64,000 nt of DNA from Raphanus sativus (GCF_000801105.2 NW_026615393.1:1-64000); one strand, 5' to 3'; counted from the first letter of the stretch, positions 1 to 10,650 are shown. The notes: generated by a model from the letters alone, not told the origin. Numbers and translations: made by a program.

Positions 1-559
1 CTTTGCTTGTGGTTATGTATTCGAAACTATTTTATGTTGTGGAAAGAAAGTGACTTGGCGCTTGCTTAAAGAATATGCTCTTTTCAGCTTCATAGATAAA
101 GTATACATTGGTTTAGTAAAAAAAAAAAAATCAAATGCAAATCCATTTTATTTAAAAAATGGGAAATAGATGAAGTGCTATTTCTCTATTTTTCAAAATA
201 ATAAAATTTTCACACATATTAATAAAATATAATTGTTCAATTTTTTCTAATTTCAGTTATAAATGTATATTTTGTAATGTCTATCTTATGATTCTAAACC
301 AATTAAGAATTCAATCAATTTTTTAAAAAAAAAACAATCATTCATTATTAGTTGGGAAAATATGCATAGAGAATATAAAAATGTATTTTTTTAAAACAAG
401 TATTTTTTGTAGAACATGAAACTTTGGATGGACACAGTATTTTTTAAGATAAATATATAAAATGAATTTTTAAACTGTTAAATTCTTTTACCAAAAACAG
501 TTTTGATATTTATCTATCTATCGATACTATTAAGTGATTTGCTTATTTCACTATTTTAG

Positions 560-788
560 ACAAGTTTGTTTATCTATCATGTTTTTAATAATTTTGACTA
601 GTAAATCATTAATTAAAATTTATACTATTATTTGGAACTTTATTAAATAAGTAGATCTTGTTTATTTGTCATGTTAATCACAATTTTAGGTGATTCTTAC
701 TTATTTTTCATGTTCTTAATGATTTTAACTTATGAGTCATTAATTATATTTATACTATTATCTGAAATTTTATTAAATAAGTAGATAT
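560..788. repeat. Local two-copy AT-rich tandem repeat
   Basis: Two related blocks, about 560-658 and 695-788, share the order 'catgttnttaat...ttttgact/aactta...tcattaatta...tatactattat...ttattaaataagtagat'. No coding potential is seen. The flanking 1-560 is AT-rich downstream sequence matching the RDR6 3' region of 38238 onward, with no recognisable gene. Confidence 0.6.
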
Positions 789-855
789 AAGAATTATGTT
801 AGAAATCTAAATATTTTTCTCCACCCAAAAAAAAGAGAATTAAGGAATAACAACT

Positions 856-957
856 ATGAAAATAAGGGTTTCCGTTCGTAAAATTTGTGAAAAGTGTCGG
901 CTAATCCGTAGGAGGGGACGAATTATAGTAATTTGTTCCAACCCGAGGCATAAACAA
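856..957 (+). pseudogene. rpl36: Plastid rpl36 fragment in the nucleus
   Basis: The first 34 codons encode the plastid ribosomal protein L36, starting [20 protein letters not shown]. The zinc-ribbon residues are partly visible as CEKC, a later C, and the H of NPRH. The normal protein is about 37 residues. Here the last few codons are replaced by plastid sequence from elsewhere, which extends the open frame to 1140 (94 codons). There is no transit peptide, so it could not act in the plastid. I infer a dead organelle-DNA insert and not a transferred gene. Confidence 0.88.
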
Positions 958-1138
958 AGCTTTTTGACCCCATATTGTAGGGTGGATCTCGAAAGATATG
1001 AAAGATCTCCCTCCAAACCGTACATACGACTTTTATCGAATACGGCTTTCCACAGAATTCTATATGTTTCTATGAAATCGAGTATGGAATTCTGTTTACT
1101 CACTTTTAAATTGAGTATCCGTTTCCCTCTTTTTTTCT
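958..1138 (+). other. Plastid noncoding fragment, probably rps12 intron region
   Basis: The sequence beginning 'gctttttgaccccatattg' and continuing through 'ggtggatctcgaaagatatg' to 'gagtatccgtttccctc' matches my memory of plastid DNA next to the 3' rps12 exons in the inverted repeat. The plastid origin is quite certain from the context. The exact source position is from memory and should be treated as tentative. Confidence 0.6.
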
Positions 1139-1401
1139 GAAAATCGAGATGGAAATAAAAAAAAAATCGAATTTAGATTTTTTCAAAATAAAAAAAGAGG
1201 ATCATTAAAAAATTACATTTGTAATGATGATATTACGTTATTTTAAAATAAATCAAAATAAAATTGATCTTTGATTCTATTTAAAAAAAGACATACACAA
1301 ATTTAGAAGAGATAAGATGAAATAAAAAAAATAACTGAAGTTATAATAGAGTTATTTTTTTATGTATTATTTTTTCTTATTAATTTCTTAAAGTAAAGGA
1401 A

Positions 1402-1476
1402 ATGGAAAAATCGTGGTTCAATTTGATGTTTTCTAATGGAGAATTGAAATACAGAGGCGAGCTAAGTAAAGCAATG
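1402..1476 (+). pseudogene. accD: Plastid accD 5' fragment
   Basis: The ATG at 1402 opens 25 codons reading [20 protein letters not shown] and then LSKAM. This is the start of the plastid acetyl-CoA carboxylase carboxyltransferase beta subunit. It stops matching at the join to ycf2. The normal protein is roughly 490 residues, so nothing functional remains. Confidence 0.85.
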
Positions 1477-1557
1477 GAAATTCTACAAGAGTCATTCGTT
1501 CTTTTTTCTCTGACAGATGGTCAGAACTTCATCTGGGTTCGAATCCTACTAAGAGGT
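1475..1557 (+). pseudogene. ycf2: Plastid ycf2 internal fragment
   Basis: In the frame beginning at 1475 the translation contains [19 protein letters not shown], an internal segment of the very large plastid Ycf2 protein. It is followed by a diverged stretch and a TGA. Only about 27 codons are present. Confidence 0.8.
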
Positions 1558-1560
1558 TAG

Positions 1561-3170
1561 ATTGCTGAAAAAGAAGTTTATTCAAAAATTCAAGATCTAA
1601 AAAATTAACTAATTCACAATTTTGAAATTTAACGAGTTTTTAATTCTCGAATATTCAACTGATTAATTAATTCTTTATATTATATTGTTATAGGATATGT
1701 AATTTAATATACATCAATAAATTTGTAAAATGTTTTAATTAGTGTAAAGTCCATTATATGTAAATACTATATACTTTTTATTTATGATTTGATTATTTTT
1801 TCAGTCATTCTCAAAGAAAAGCTATATATATATATACATATATATAGCTATATATGTGTGTGTATATATATATATATATATATGAATTGGACGTCATTGT
1901 ATTAATTAAATTTTTTAAAATTTCATAATTCTCAAACAAATAATAAATGAACTAAATTCCATCTATGCCCATCAGATTAATATTGTCTATTATAAGTATA
2001 CCATGTAATGCATTTTTAGCACATCTATAAATAACTAAACAGAAGTAAGAGTTATACTAAAAATATTTTACTTGAGCTAATCTATGAAATGATATTTTAT
2101 AAAATATGTGGCTTAGTGGTTAATGTGTATAAGTTTATTTTAAATATCTAATTTATGGTTTGTTATAGTAAAATAATATTATATATGATTGCAATTTACA
2201 TGATTTTCATGAGAACATATAAGACAAAAAAAGTCATTTATATCCTAATTTTTTTTTCAAATGTGTTTTGATTAGAAACCTAACTTTATAGTGTTAGATA
2301 TATTTTAAGTAATATAAAAATAAATAAATGTAACGATTTCTTGAGAATATTTGATTTCTTATATCATATTTCAGAATGTTTTAAAATTAATCTTATATTG
2401 TTGATTAAACTAAACTATACCTAATAATTAATATAGCTTAAAATCTCAAAATATGTAAATTTATATCATCCAAGTGATATAACAAAATATTTTTAAATTT
2501 AAATATTAGAAATATATCACAACTCATATACGGTAGTCTATTTGAAAAGACTCATATGATAGTTTCTATTTTTATTTTATTTTTCTCATAATTATGAGAT
2601 ACATGTATTAAAACGATTAATACAATGCAAAACATTTAATTTTATTCTTTCATTATTAACCAATCAAAAGTTTCTATCGATTACAACAAAATTTAGTTTT
2701 TCAAAATTATTATAAATTTTAAATATATTCAAAATTTATTTACCGCAAGTAATATTTAAATATCAAAAGTTAATAATATATTCAAAAGTTATTCCGCGAT
2801 ATCGTAAGAAGTCATCCAGTATCAAATATTTTAAATATCAAAAGATTTAAGAGGTTCTAGAATAGATTTTACATGTATATATATTTGTTTTAGTTATCAT
2901 ATTTGTATATATTCATTTTCTAATACATAATTTACAAAAAAAATTAAAAAAAAATTGTAAAGAAAAACTAAGTAAAATTTTAGTACAACATTGGTAAATT
3001 TTTAGTAAAACTTTAGAAACTTTTAGTATAAATTTAGAATTTTTTTTATTCAAAAGATTTCATTACTAAAATACAGATCAGTTAATTTAAATAAAATATT
3101 TTATTCTGAAAAAATAATATTTCCTACTTGAAACAAATAAACAGTCATTTAATTTTTATCAATCATTATT
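1561..3170. other. AT-rich intergenic sequence, no gene seen
   Basis: Very AT-rich, with interrupted (TA)n and TG-containing microsatellite at about 1823-1882 that differs in length in copy B. No coding frame, RNA gene or transposon end could be supported. Confidence 0.6.
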
Positions 3171-3171
3171 A

Positions 3172-3858
3172 TTACGGAAATCGTCTCGCCCGAATTTCCG
3201 TTTGGCCGTCATTTTGCACGGAAATCGTCTCGCCCGAATTTTGCACAAAACTCGTCTCGCCCGAATTTTGCACGGACAACACATACATCATCTTCATAGA
3301 TATCGTAGATCGGATCACCATAAATCTCTCGATAGATCTCATGGTTCTCTTCTCTCTCAACAAAAAGACTTTCGTCCAGGATATAATAGATGCTAATACT
3401 CACCATGACATCCAGAATCGTCTTCGATTAAGAAATCAAAGAAACGCGGCTCTGATACCAACTGATGCAGCGGACGATAGGGTGAACGGTCGATCAAAGA
3501 ACTTTTAGGGTTCTAGAGACCTGTTCTTGGATCAATCAAGAGTTTCTTTCGATAGCGTCTTGAGACCAACTTCTTGTATTGATAAATTTAATCAAATCAA
3601 TAACAAAGCAACTCAAAGAAGATGAATTTAATCAAATCTCTTTCAAGGTATAAAGCAAAAGCTCGTTTATTAATTATCAAAGTCTGAATACATCTTTAGG
3701 CTTGAATGCCTATTTATAATAAATCCTTAAATCTAGAAAATCATAATCTTAACTAAAATAGAAAAACCATTAAAATATAGAACATACAAATAAAAGGTAA
3801 TTATCTAATTCAATATATTTAACAAAATAAATAATAAGATATTTGGAAATAATCCAAA
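3172..3858 (-). mobile_element. Decayed LTR retrotransposon: LTR end, tRNA-Met primer site and start of internal region, copy A
   Basis: On the minus strand, TGGTATCAGAGCC (3448-3460) is the classic primer-binding site complementary to initiator tRNA-Met. It lies 2 bases inside a candidate LTR ending ...CA at 3463. The LTR side (3463 to about 3858) carries a TATAAATAGGC motif near 3712. Internal of the primer site a short open frame (3209-3406, minus) ends in repeated Gly-Arg-Asp/Phe-Ala-Lys units. No pol domains are present. The far LTR boundary is obscured near the Emigrant-like MITE. The family was not determined. Confidence 0.6.
3185..3275. repeat. Short tandem repeat with unit 'tcgtctcgcccgaatttt'
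   Basis: Three to four copies of a ~30-bp unit containing 'tcgtctcgcccgaattt(t)gcacg' occur in succession, noticeably more GC-rich than the surroundings. Present identically in copy B at about 41429-41519. Confidence 0.75.
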
Positions 3859-3860
3859 TA

Positions 3861-4044
3861 CAGTATAACCTCTTTAAATTAATAATCGATAGATTAATAT
3901 TTCTATAAATTAATATAATTTTATAGTTCCAAATTGAGTTTTTGGTTCAATTAGTATCTCGATAAATTAATAATCTCTATAAATTAATAAAAAAATATAG
4001 TTTTGGTGTAGTCCCAACATTATTAATTTATAGAGGTTTGACTG
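3861..4044. mobile_element. Emigrant-like MITE (Tc1/mariner-pogo type), copy A
   Basis: 184 bp bounded by inverted repeats: left 'cagtataacctctttaaatt', right ending 'aatttatagaggtttgactg'. It is flanked by TA on both sides (3859-3860, 4045-4046). The ends resemble the Arabidopsis Emigrant family, whose consensus I recall as CAGTAAAACCTCTATAAATT. No coding capacity. Confidence 0.85.
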
Positions 4045-4125
4045 TACTTATCTGCATCAAAATGTCACAAAACAAAAAAAATAGATTTTATGTCGAAACC
4101 AATAAGATTTTACAGATAGTTTATA

Positions 4126-4212
4126 TTGGATCCGAATCGATTTTATTGGATTCGGGTCGATTTTGTTGGATTCGGTCGATTTTATTGGATCCGGGTCTAT
4201 TCGGATCAGTTT
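4126..4212. repeat. Minisatellite, ~21-bp unit 'attttattggattcgggtcg'
   Basis: About four imperfect copies of 'gattttattggatycgggtc' in succession. A further 'cgacccaacaaatatt' duplication lies just downstream near 4247-4278. Open frames here are simple repeat translation and not genes. Confidence 0.7.
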
Positions 4213-4425
4213 TTTTCGGTTTCGATTCTTTTGTGTAGAATAATTTTCGACCCAACAAATATTCGACCCAACAAATACTTGTACACTTTCGGTTTGGTTT
4301 TGGATCGAATATTTTCAGGTCAGTTCCGATTAAAGTTTTTGAATCCGGCTAAAATGCCTAGACCTAAACTGCTAAACCTGATTATAACAAATCTTGAATA
4401 AAAAAATATGATTTTGCACAAAAAA

Positions 4426-4755
4426 GAAAAATTCCTTAAAAATACACAGACTACATTTTCTTTGCTGAAAAAATACACGAACTTTTTAGGCTTTCCAAAA
4501 AATACACAGACTAATTTTGGTTGTCCATAAAATACATAAACTTTTGAATCAGAGTTAACATCTTCTAACGGTGTCTTAACAGAACGTTAATCAGAGTTAA
4601 CGTCGTTAAAATCGAGGTGTGAAACCTCCAAAATTCAAAAGTTCATGTATTTTATGGACAACCAAAATTAATCTGTGTATTTTTGGGAAACCTAAAAAGT
4701 TCGTGTATTTTTTCAGCAAATAAAATTCAGTCTGTGTATTTTTAAGGAATTTTTC
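4426..4755. mobile_element. Foldback MITE with long inverted arms, copy A
   Basis: 330 bp whose two ends are long inverted repeats ('gaaaaattccttaaaaatac' at left, its complement at right). The arms carry alternating 'aaatacacagactaa' and 'aaatacacgaacttttt' motifs around a ~100-bp centre. No coding region and no clear target duplication, so the superfamily is not assigned. Confidence 0.75.
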
Positions 4756-4763
4756 CTTATCTA

Positions 4764-5006
4764 TTAGAATCTTTGGATTTCCTTCGGTGTCAGTGTTTTG
4801 AAATGAAGAACTTCCACATGTAATCGGTTGTAAGAAAGATCCAGACTCCTAATCAGTTCCACCTTGGTGAGTTCATAGGGAATGGTACTAGTAATCAGGT
4901 TAGAGGAAAGATCCAGTGTATCCAATAAAGTAACATCTGTAAACCATCTACGAACCCGATATATTCGATTTGACCTTCCACGTTTGTTATAAGTTATAAC
5001 GCACAA
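4764..5006 (-). pseudogene. Leucine-rich-repeat protein gene fragment, copy A
   Basis: The minus-strand frame encodes two consecutive plant-type LRR units, LDLSSNLITSTIPYELTKV and RSLDLSYNRLHVEV. These follow the LxxLxLSxNxLxxxIPxxL pattern of receptor-like proteins and kinases. There is no signal peptide, membrane segment or kinase domain, and no ATG at the start of the frame. A transposon foldback lies directly downstream and an hAT MITE directly upstream. I read this as a stranded gene fragment. Confidence 0.65.
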
Positions 5007-5023
5007 TTTACATTAATAATTTC

Positions 5024-5699
5024 TAGGGCTGGGTAAAAAATCCGAACCCGAAAAACTGAACCGAACCCGATCCAAAAAAGTAGCACCGAACCCGAACCGA
5101 AATTGATTAAATATCCGAACGGGTTCAAAATTTCGGTATTTAAAGAACCGAAACCGAATCCGATCCGAACCGAAATATTTGGATACCCGAATGTATCCGA
5201 AATAAATTTAAATACTTAAATATATACATTATTTTATATATAATGTATATTAAAATATTAAAAATATATAAGATACCTTTAAGTTTTCCAAAATACTCGG
5301 AAAATATATGCAAATAGTCAAAAGTAAATGTTTGAAATAACTAAAGTATACTGAAAACACCAAAATAGTTAAATATCTATTGATTTTTTATCCAAATATT
5401 CAAAGAAAACCAATTTATATGTTAAATTAAGGTATTTTGACATATATGTTATGAAAATCTATATGTAATATATTATATTTCTTATAGATTTTGAAAATTT
5501 AAAGTATATAATGAATTTTGAAAATTTAAAAACATTTTAAATGGGTTATCCGAACCCGAGCCGAACCCGCAAAGATCCGAACCGAACCCGAACCGAAATT
5601 TAGAAATATCCGAATGGGGCTAAAATTTTTGAACCCGAAAACCCGAAACCCGAATGGACTGAACCGAAACCCGAATGGCTACCCGAACGCCGAGCCCTA
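5024..5699. mobile_element. Non-autonomous hAT element rich in CCGAACC, copy A
   Basis: Ends TAGGGCTgGG and CCgAGCCCTA form an inverted repeat, and an exact 8-bp duplication ATAATTTC lies on each side (5016-5023 and 5700-5707), the hallmark of hAT transposition. The interior has GC-rich 'ccgaacccgaaccg' blocks at both ends and an AT-rich centre, without coding capacity. Confidence 0.88.
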
Positions 5700-5707
5700 A
5701 TAATTTC

Positions 5708-6170
5708 TTTAGAGACATGACCAGATAACATAAACTTCATCCTCCTTTTATTAGCCAAAAAGCTTGCTTGACTCATGGCAACCGTTGCCTGAATATCTAC
5801 AAAGTGAAACCATCATTTCATTTATTAAATATGATCTTTTATTCTAAAGTTTTCACCTTCAATATGTAAAGAAATCATTACTAGAATCAGAGTTAGATAT
5901 CTAGAGTTGATTGCTTAACAAATTAGTGTGGTGAGCTTACAATAACTTATCGAAATGCAACCGCAAATTTGATCAATTTTTTATGACAGAAACAAAATAT
6001 AATATTTAGTTTTATATGATATTTTATAATTTTGTGAAAACTGGAGATTTTTTTTCAAAATACAAAGGTTTTACTTATTATGATCTACTTATTAAATACA
6101 AAATTTAAATTTAACATTATCACTTCCCAAATCAGAAAATATATACTATATTTGATAAGTGAATATGCTA
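5708..6170. other. Intergenic sequence, no gene seen
   Basis: Immediately right of the hAT MITE the sequence may continue the interrupted LRR gene fragment on the minus strand for about 100 bp. Beyond that it is AT-rich with nothing recognisable. Confidence 0.4.
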
Positions 6171-8240
6171 ATTTGTCATTTCCCCATAATTTTATATTTA
6201 ATCTATTTTATGTTTAATTATTAATTTTAGTAGATAATTTTAATGATTTAGCTCTATTTTTTTTTGATGACCCTAGTATCTGGGTCTCCCCAAAGGACTC
6301 CCGACTAGCAACCAGGATCGTCTACCAGAAATATGGACTTTTCCCTCCGGGAAACCCGCCGAAGACATCAGACTGGTGATCACCCCATGTTAGTTCACCA
6401 GTGGCTGAGATTCGAATAGTTTTATGCTTAATTATTAATTTTAGTAAATAATTTTAATGATTTAGCTGTAATTTATCGTTATCTTAGGAATAACTAAAAA
6501 TTATTTGAGAACTGAATTTACTGATTTGTCATTCTCCCCATAATTTTAGATTTAATCTATTTTATGCTTAATTATTAATTTTAGTAAATAATTTTAATGG
6601 TTTAGCTGTAATTTATAATTATGTTAAGAATAATTAAAAAAATTCTAACGATAATATTATAGTTAAATTTATATTATTATATTTACCTTAGTAATATTAA
6701 ATAATATTAAATTATATATATATATATCACATAAGATATAACGTTTTTAGATTAGTTTTTTAATATATAATTACCGATATATTAGAAATGAATTTCACTA
6801 ATTATATAATCATCATTATCTAAATATTTTTTGTATTATGTTTTTGAAAATATTTTACATTATAATATTTATTAAAATAAATATAAATCCATGAATATTC
6901 TGTATATATGAATGTTTTCAAATTTATTTTACGTAATAAAAGATATTTTATTAAATTGAAAAATTGACGAATATAAAAAATTAATATTTAATTAATTATT
7001 AAATATTTCAAAAGCATTAATATACAATTATTTGAGAGATAATTTTGGTGATGTGTAAATTGTTAATCATAATAAATAATTTTAATTATTTAGCTGTAAT
7101 TAGTCATTATCTTGAGAATAATTAAAAAATCTAACGATAATATTATAGTAAAATTTATATTATTATATTTACCTTATTAATATTAAAAAATTAAATAAAT
7201 AAGTATATATATATATATATATCACATAAGATAGAGCGTTTAAAGTCTTTATTAGTCTTAATAAATAATTATATTTTATTTTTAATATATAATTGACTAT
7301 AAATTAAAAAAACATTTATTAATTTTATAATCACCATTATCTAAAAAGTTTTTGAATTCTGTTATCAAAAATATTTTAAATTATAATATTTTATAAATAA
7401 ATATAAATTTATATATATTTATGTATATATGAATGTTTTTAAATAAAAGAATTATCATATATAAAAAATTATTATTTAATTAATTATTAAATATTTCAAA
7501 AGCATGAAAATACTATTATTTGAGAAGTAAATTTGATGATTTATCATCCTCCCCATAATTTGAGGTTTAATCATATATTGTGGTTAATTATTAATCTTAA
7601 TAAAAAAATTTAGTGATTTAGCTGTAATTTATCATTATCTTGAGAATAATTAAAAAAATCTAACGATAATTTCATTGTAAATTTAGATTATATTTACTTT
7701 AGTATTCTTAAAAAATTATATATATGTACATAAGATAGAATGAGTCATTTATCTTTTACGATAATTTTTTTAGGACAATGAAAATCACTTATCATGATAA
7801 TTTTTGAAAATATTGGCTCTCACATTTAAAATTTTTGTGATAATTTTTGTGATAGTCAGTTCAAAATTATTTATACTATTATTTGCGAAATAATTTGTTT
7901 GTTCTCACATTTAAATTTAGAGCTTTAATTTTTTTTAATTACTGTTAATAGATAACTGTATTATATTTGATAATATATAATTACTCATAAATTAAAAAAG
8001 AATTTCGTTAATTTATAGTCATCATTATCTTAAACTTTTGTGTATTATTTTATCCAAAATATTTTACATTATAATATTTTAAAAATAAATATAAATCTCT
8101 ATATATAGTTTTATGTACATATGAATGTTTCAAAATTATTTTACGTAATAAAAGATAGTTTAGTAACATAAAAGTTATCATGTATAAAAATTAATATTTA
8201 ATTAATTATTAAATATTTCAAAAACATGACAATGATTTAT
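6170..8240. repeat. Field of diverged AT-rich repeats
   Basis: Blocks such as 'gatttagctgtaatttat', 'gagaataattaaaaaa(t)ctaacgataat', 'cacataagatagagcg' and 'taattaattattaaatattt' recur three to four times in the same order at roughly 500-bp spacing (for example near 6990, 7480 and 8200). This suggests an old tandem amplification. Copy B has lost 6617-6927. Confidence 0.7.
6257..6416 (-). mobile_element. SINE-like element, 5' truncated, copy A
   Basis: A GC-rich island in AT-rich DNA. Read on the minus strand it starts at a tRNA box-B-like 'attcgaatctc' and ends in an A-run after 'agggtcatc'. This order (box B, unrelated body, 3' poly-A) fits a tRNA-derived SINE lacking the box-A end. Family not determined. 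Confidence 0.55.
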
Positions 8241-8880
8241 TCTAATAGTTTTTAAATTGATAATATATTTATTTATAAATATTTGTAAAATTATTAAAAA
8301 TAAATATAATGGAACAGAGACAAAAGAAGAATAGAAAATGCTTTTCTGTATATTACGTTGAAGAGATTACAATCTTATATATACAACTCCTCTGAAGAGA
8401 ATATCTCAACTTCATATCTATATACTTGCAAGTTGCAACAGATCGAAACTTATGGATGACTAAGTATCTAGGCTTAATAACTAAACAAAATCCCAATAAT
8501 ATCGGGAATCCATTCCAAAATACTCAACAATAAGAAGAGAGAGAGAACATCTAGTTCGTAAGGAAAAGTGATGCAAGCCAAAGTTACAAAAAAAAAAGAA
8601 GGAAAAGTGATGCAGTCTTGATTTTTAGGACTATTTTCGTTCGGTTGTTCAAAAAAAAAAGGACTATTTTCGTTCCAAATTTAAATTGTTTACAAGGTTT
8701 TCCCTATAAGGCCTGGTTATCCTTTGGTTTGAAGAAGGGAGTATTGTGACAGTATAAACTGGTTATCCTTTGGTTTAGTTATTTAATCTATTTGGTTTAG
8801 TTTTATGGTTTACTCCTTTGGTTTAGTAAACACTATATGTACGTTTTCTCATTTACAAGAGAATCAATCAAACATTAAAA
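8241..8880. other. Intergenic sequence before a gene-like leader
   Basis: Contains a poly-A-interrupted duplication ('ggactattttcgtt' twice near 8630 and 8660) and two copies of 'ctggttatcctttggttt' (about 8714 and 8760). No coding frame seen. A 22-bp segment at about 8440-8462 is absent from copy B. Confidence 0.5.
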
Positions 8881-9100
8881 CAATCTTCTAAAACCCTAAT
8901 CTCTCTGTTCATCATCTTCGTTATCCATCATTGAATCTCTGTTCTTCGGAATTATCCTTCTTCCTTCGTGGTCGTTCTCTAGACTTTGATTTACCGGTTC
9001 TCGAGCTCTCGGTGAGCTTCTGCATCGGATTTATCGGTTACTCTCAGACTTACTGTCTCAATTGATTGATCTTGTTTGGAGTTTACTTTCATAGAGAACG
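8881..9100 (+). promoter_or_regulatory. Probable 5' leader of the CWC21-like pseudogene
   Basis: The stretch 'aaaccctaatctctctgttc' followed by TC-rich sequence is typical of plant 5' untranslated leaders. A GT at 9012 ('ctcg|gtgagc') and an AG at 9094 ('tttcatag|agaacg') could bound an 83-bp leader intron just before the ATG at 9101. If real, this copy is not a simple processed retrocopy. Confidence 0.4.
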
Positions 9101-9740
9101 ATGTACAACGGAATAGGGTTACAGACCGCGAGAGGATCATGGACTAATGGTTACGTTCAAACGAACAAGTTCTTCGTGAGGCCTAGGAACGGTGGCAAAA
9201 GTTTTGCTGGTGATCAGGGTACCGCTGGTTTATCCAAAAATCTAACAAAAGCATACTTGAGCATGACAGTAAGCGTCAGATTCTTCTTAAGCTTGCTGTT
9301 CTAGAAGACGAGCTTATAAATCAGGGATTTTGTGATGCTGAGATTGCTCTGAAGCTAGAGGAAGCCAGGTTGAAGTTTGAAGCTTCTGCTGCTGTTTGTA
9401 ATGAGAGTCATGTGCTTAATGATGCGAAGATCTCTGATACGCACACACACCAGATTTCTGCGAAGAAAGAGAAGCAAATGGAGGCGTTTCAAGCTGCGCT
9501 GGGTTTGCGTGATCAACAGCTGGCTGAAGAAGGTGCCAATGATGATGAGGCAACAGGTGGTATAGTGAAATAGAGGCGGGGACATTATTATTTTTGGACC
9601 GAGGTAGTGGGATGTTGCTTCTGGAAAAAGACATGTGACTAGGTAAGGAAGACAGAGATGTCAGAAAGAGTTAGCAGGGAGCATGAGTACACAAACAAGG
9701 GCAGATCAAGTGGGAAGAGATCCTCCTATGGTGATAGAGA
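9101..9740 (+). pseudogene. CWC21/SRm300-like pre-mRNA splicing factor, frameshifted and truncated, copy A
   Basis: The ATG at 9101 opens MYNGIGLQTARGSWTNGYVQ, the highly conserved N-terminus of the CWC21/SRRM2 spliceosomal family. About 47 codons in, the A-run at 9236-9240 is out of phase. The next frame continues the family's cwf21 helix (LEHDSKRQILLKLAVLEDEL ... EIALKLEEAR) and a KEKQMEAFQAALGLRDQQ block, then stops at 9571-9573. Remains of the charged, Arg/Ser-rich tail can be followed in other frames to about 9740. A full plant homologue is several hundred residues with an RS domain. From memory, an Arabidopsis homologue lies near RDR6 on chromosome 3, so shared ancestry of the region is possible. 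Confidence 0.82.
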
Positions 9741-10640
9741 TTAATGGCTTTTTTTCATATGTACGTTTTCAGTTTCGCAAATGGTGTTTTTAATGGGTTT
9801 AGTCACAACACAATCCTTGTTTTGCTTGCAAACTGACATGATCAAGAGGTTACATGTTGGTCAAATGTTGTATCTTGATCACACATCTTTCAAGGATGTA
9901 ATGATTATGTTAGTTCAGTGGAGAAGCTATATTAGCATAACTGGAAAAACTAGCTGCTTAGCATCAGGACTTTAACTTCTTGATGGAGTATTTCTCGGCA
10001 GTGAGTTTGTTTCTCTGTTTCCTAGCATACACCTGTTGTGTTTGTAGACGGATAAGCCGACAATCATACGGATAAGCCGACAATCATCCCTGAAGATGTG
10101 ACTGGAAATTTTTAATGTGAGGAATGAGGAGGTTTCATGGAATGGAGTTTTTGCTCTTATTAAGGCTGCTAACAATACAAAACGAAGTGCATCCCATGAC
10201 GTTGTTGACCTTTGATAATGATTCTTCTTGTGATGTTAATGTGAACATATAGAAGATAGTAAACAGCTTATCCTCAATACATTCCCAGAGGTATTTGCAT
10301 TAATTTATAACATGTAACAGCTTGTTTATCTGATATATGGTATCACATACCAAAGAAAAAAGATTCGAAATTATGAAATTAGTACTTTCCTTAAAGCATA
10401 AAAATAGGGTTTTGATATTTTTCCTTTTACCGTACTTAAGTAGTTTTTTTTTTTAAATAGGGTTATGATTTGTAGTAACCATATGTAAAGAAATCTAATT
10501 ATCCATAAAAAATCATCTTCCAGCATTAATCTTATTCTTAAGAGAGATTAGGATTAAAAGAATTTTTGCAAATAAGTTTTCGGTTTCTTACTTACTAAGC
10601 AACGGCTCCGGTTAGTCGATCTCAATTAAGTCTACAGGCT
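9741..10640. other. Spacer between pseudogene and retrotransposon remnant
   Basis: Moderately GC-richer than the surroundings up to about 10260, possibly former 3' exon or UTR of the splicing-factor copy. It holds a 17-bp direct duplication 'cggataagccgacaatc' at about 10050 and 10069. The open frame at 9781-9975 has no recognisable motif. From 10300 the sequence is AT-rich. Confidence 0.4.
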
Positions 10641-10650
10641 CATAACAATT

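Larger units (their letters stand above)
830..1560 (+). other. Mosaic nuclear insert of plastid DNA (NUPT), copy A
   Basis: Pieces recognisable as plastid rpl36, a sequence I recall from beside plastid rps12 exon 2, the accD start and an internal part of ycf2 lie directly joined within about 730 bp. These are not neighbours in a plastid genome, so the insert was assembled from several fragments or reshuffled afterwards. The accD/ycf2 join falls on a few shared bases (ATGGA/GGA near 1473-1478), as expected of end joining. The stretch 1141-1400 resembles AT-rich plastid spacer upstream of accD, with lower certainty. Confidence 0.85.

Noticed and set aside
856..957. Functional nuclear-encoded plastid ribosomal protein L36
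   Set aside because: No transit peptide, C-terminus replaced, and embedded among other plastid fragments.
1823..1882. AT microsatellite as a replication origin or promoter
   Set aside because: Simple TA/TG repeat with length variation between copies and no supporting context.
3172..3508. Open frames of 63-126 codons on both strands near 3.2-3.5 kb as genes
   Set aside because: They cover tandem repeats and an LTR primer site. The longest begins at TTG, not ATG, and no conserved domain is seen.
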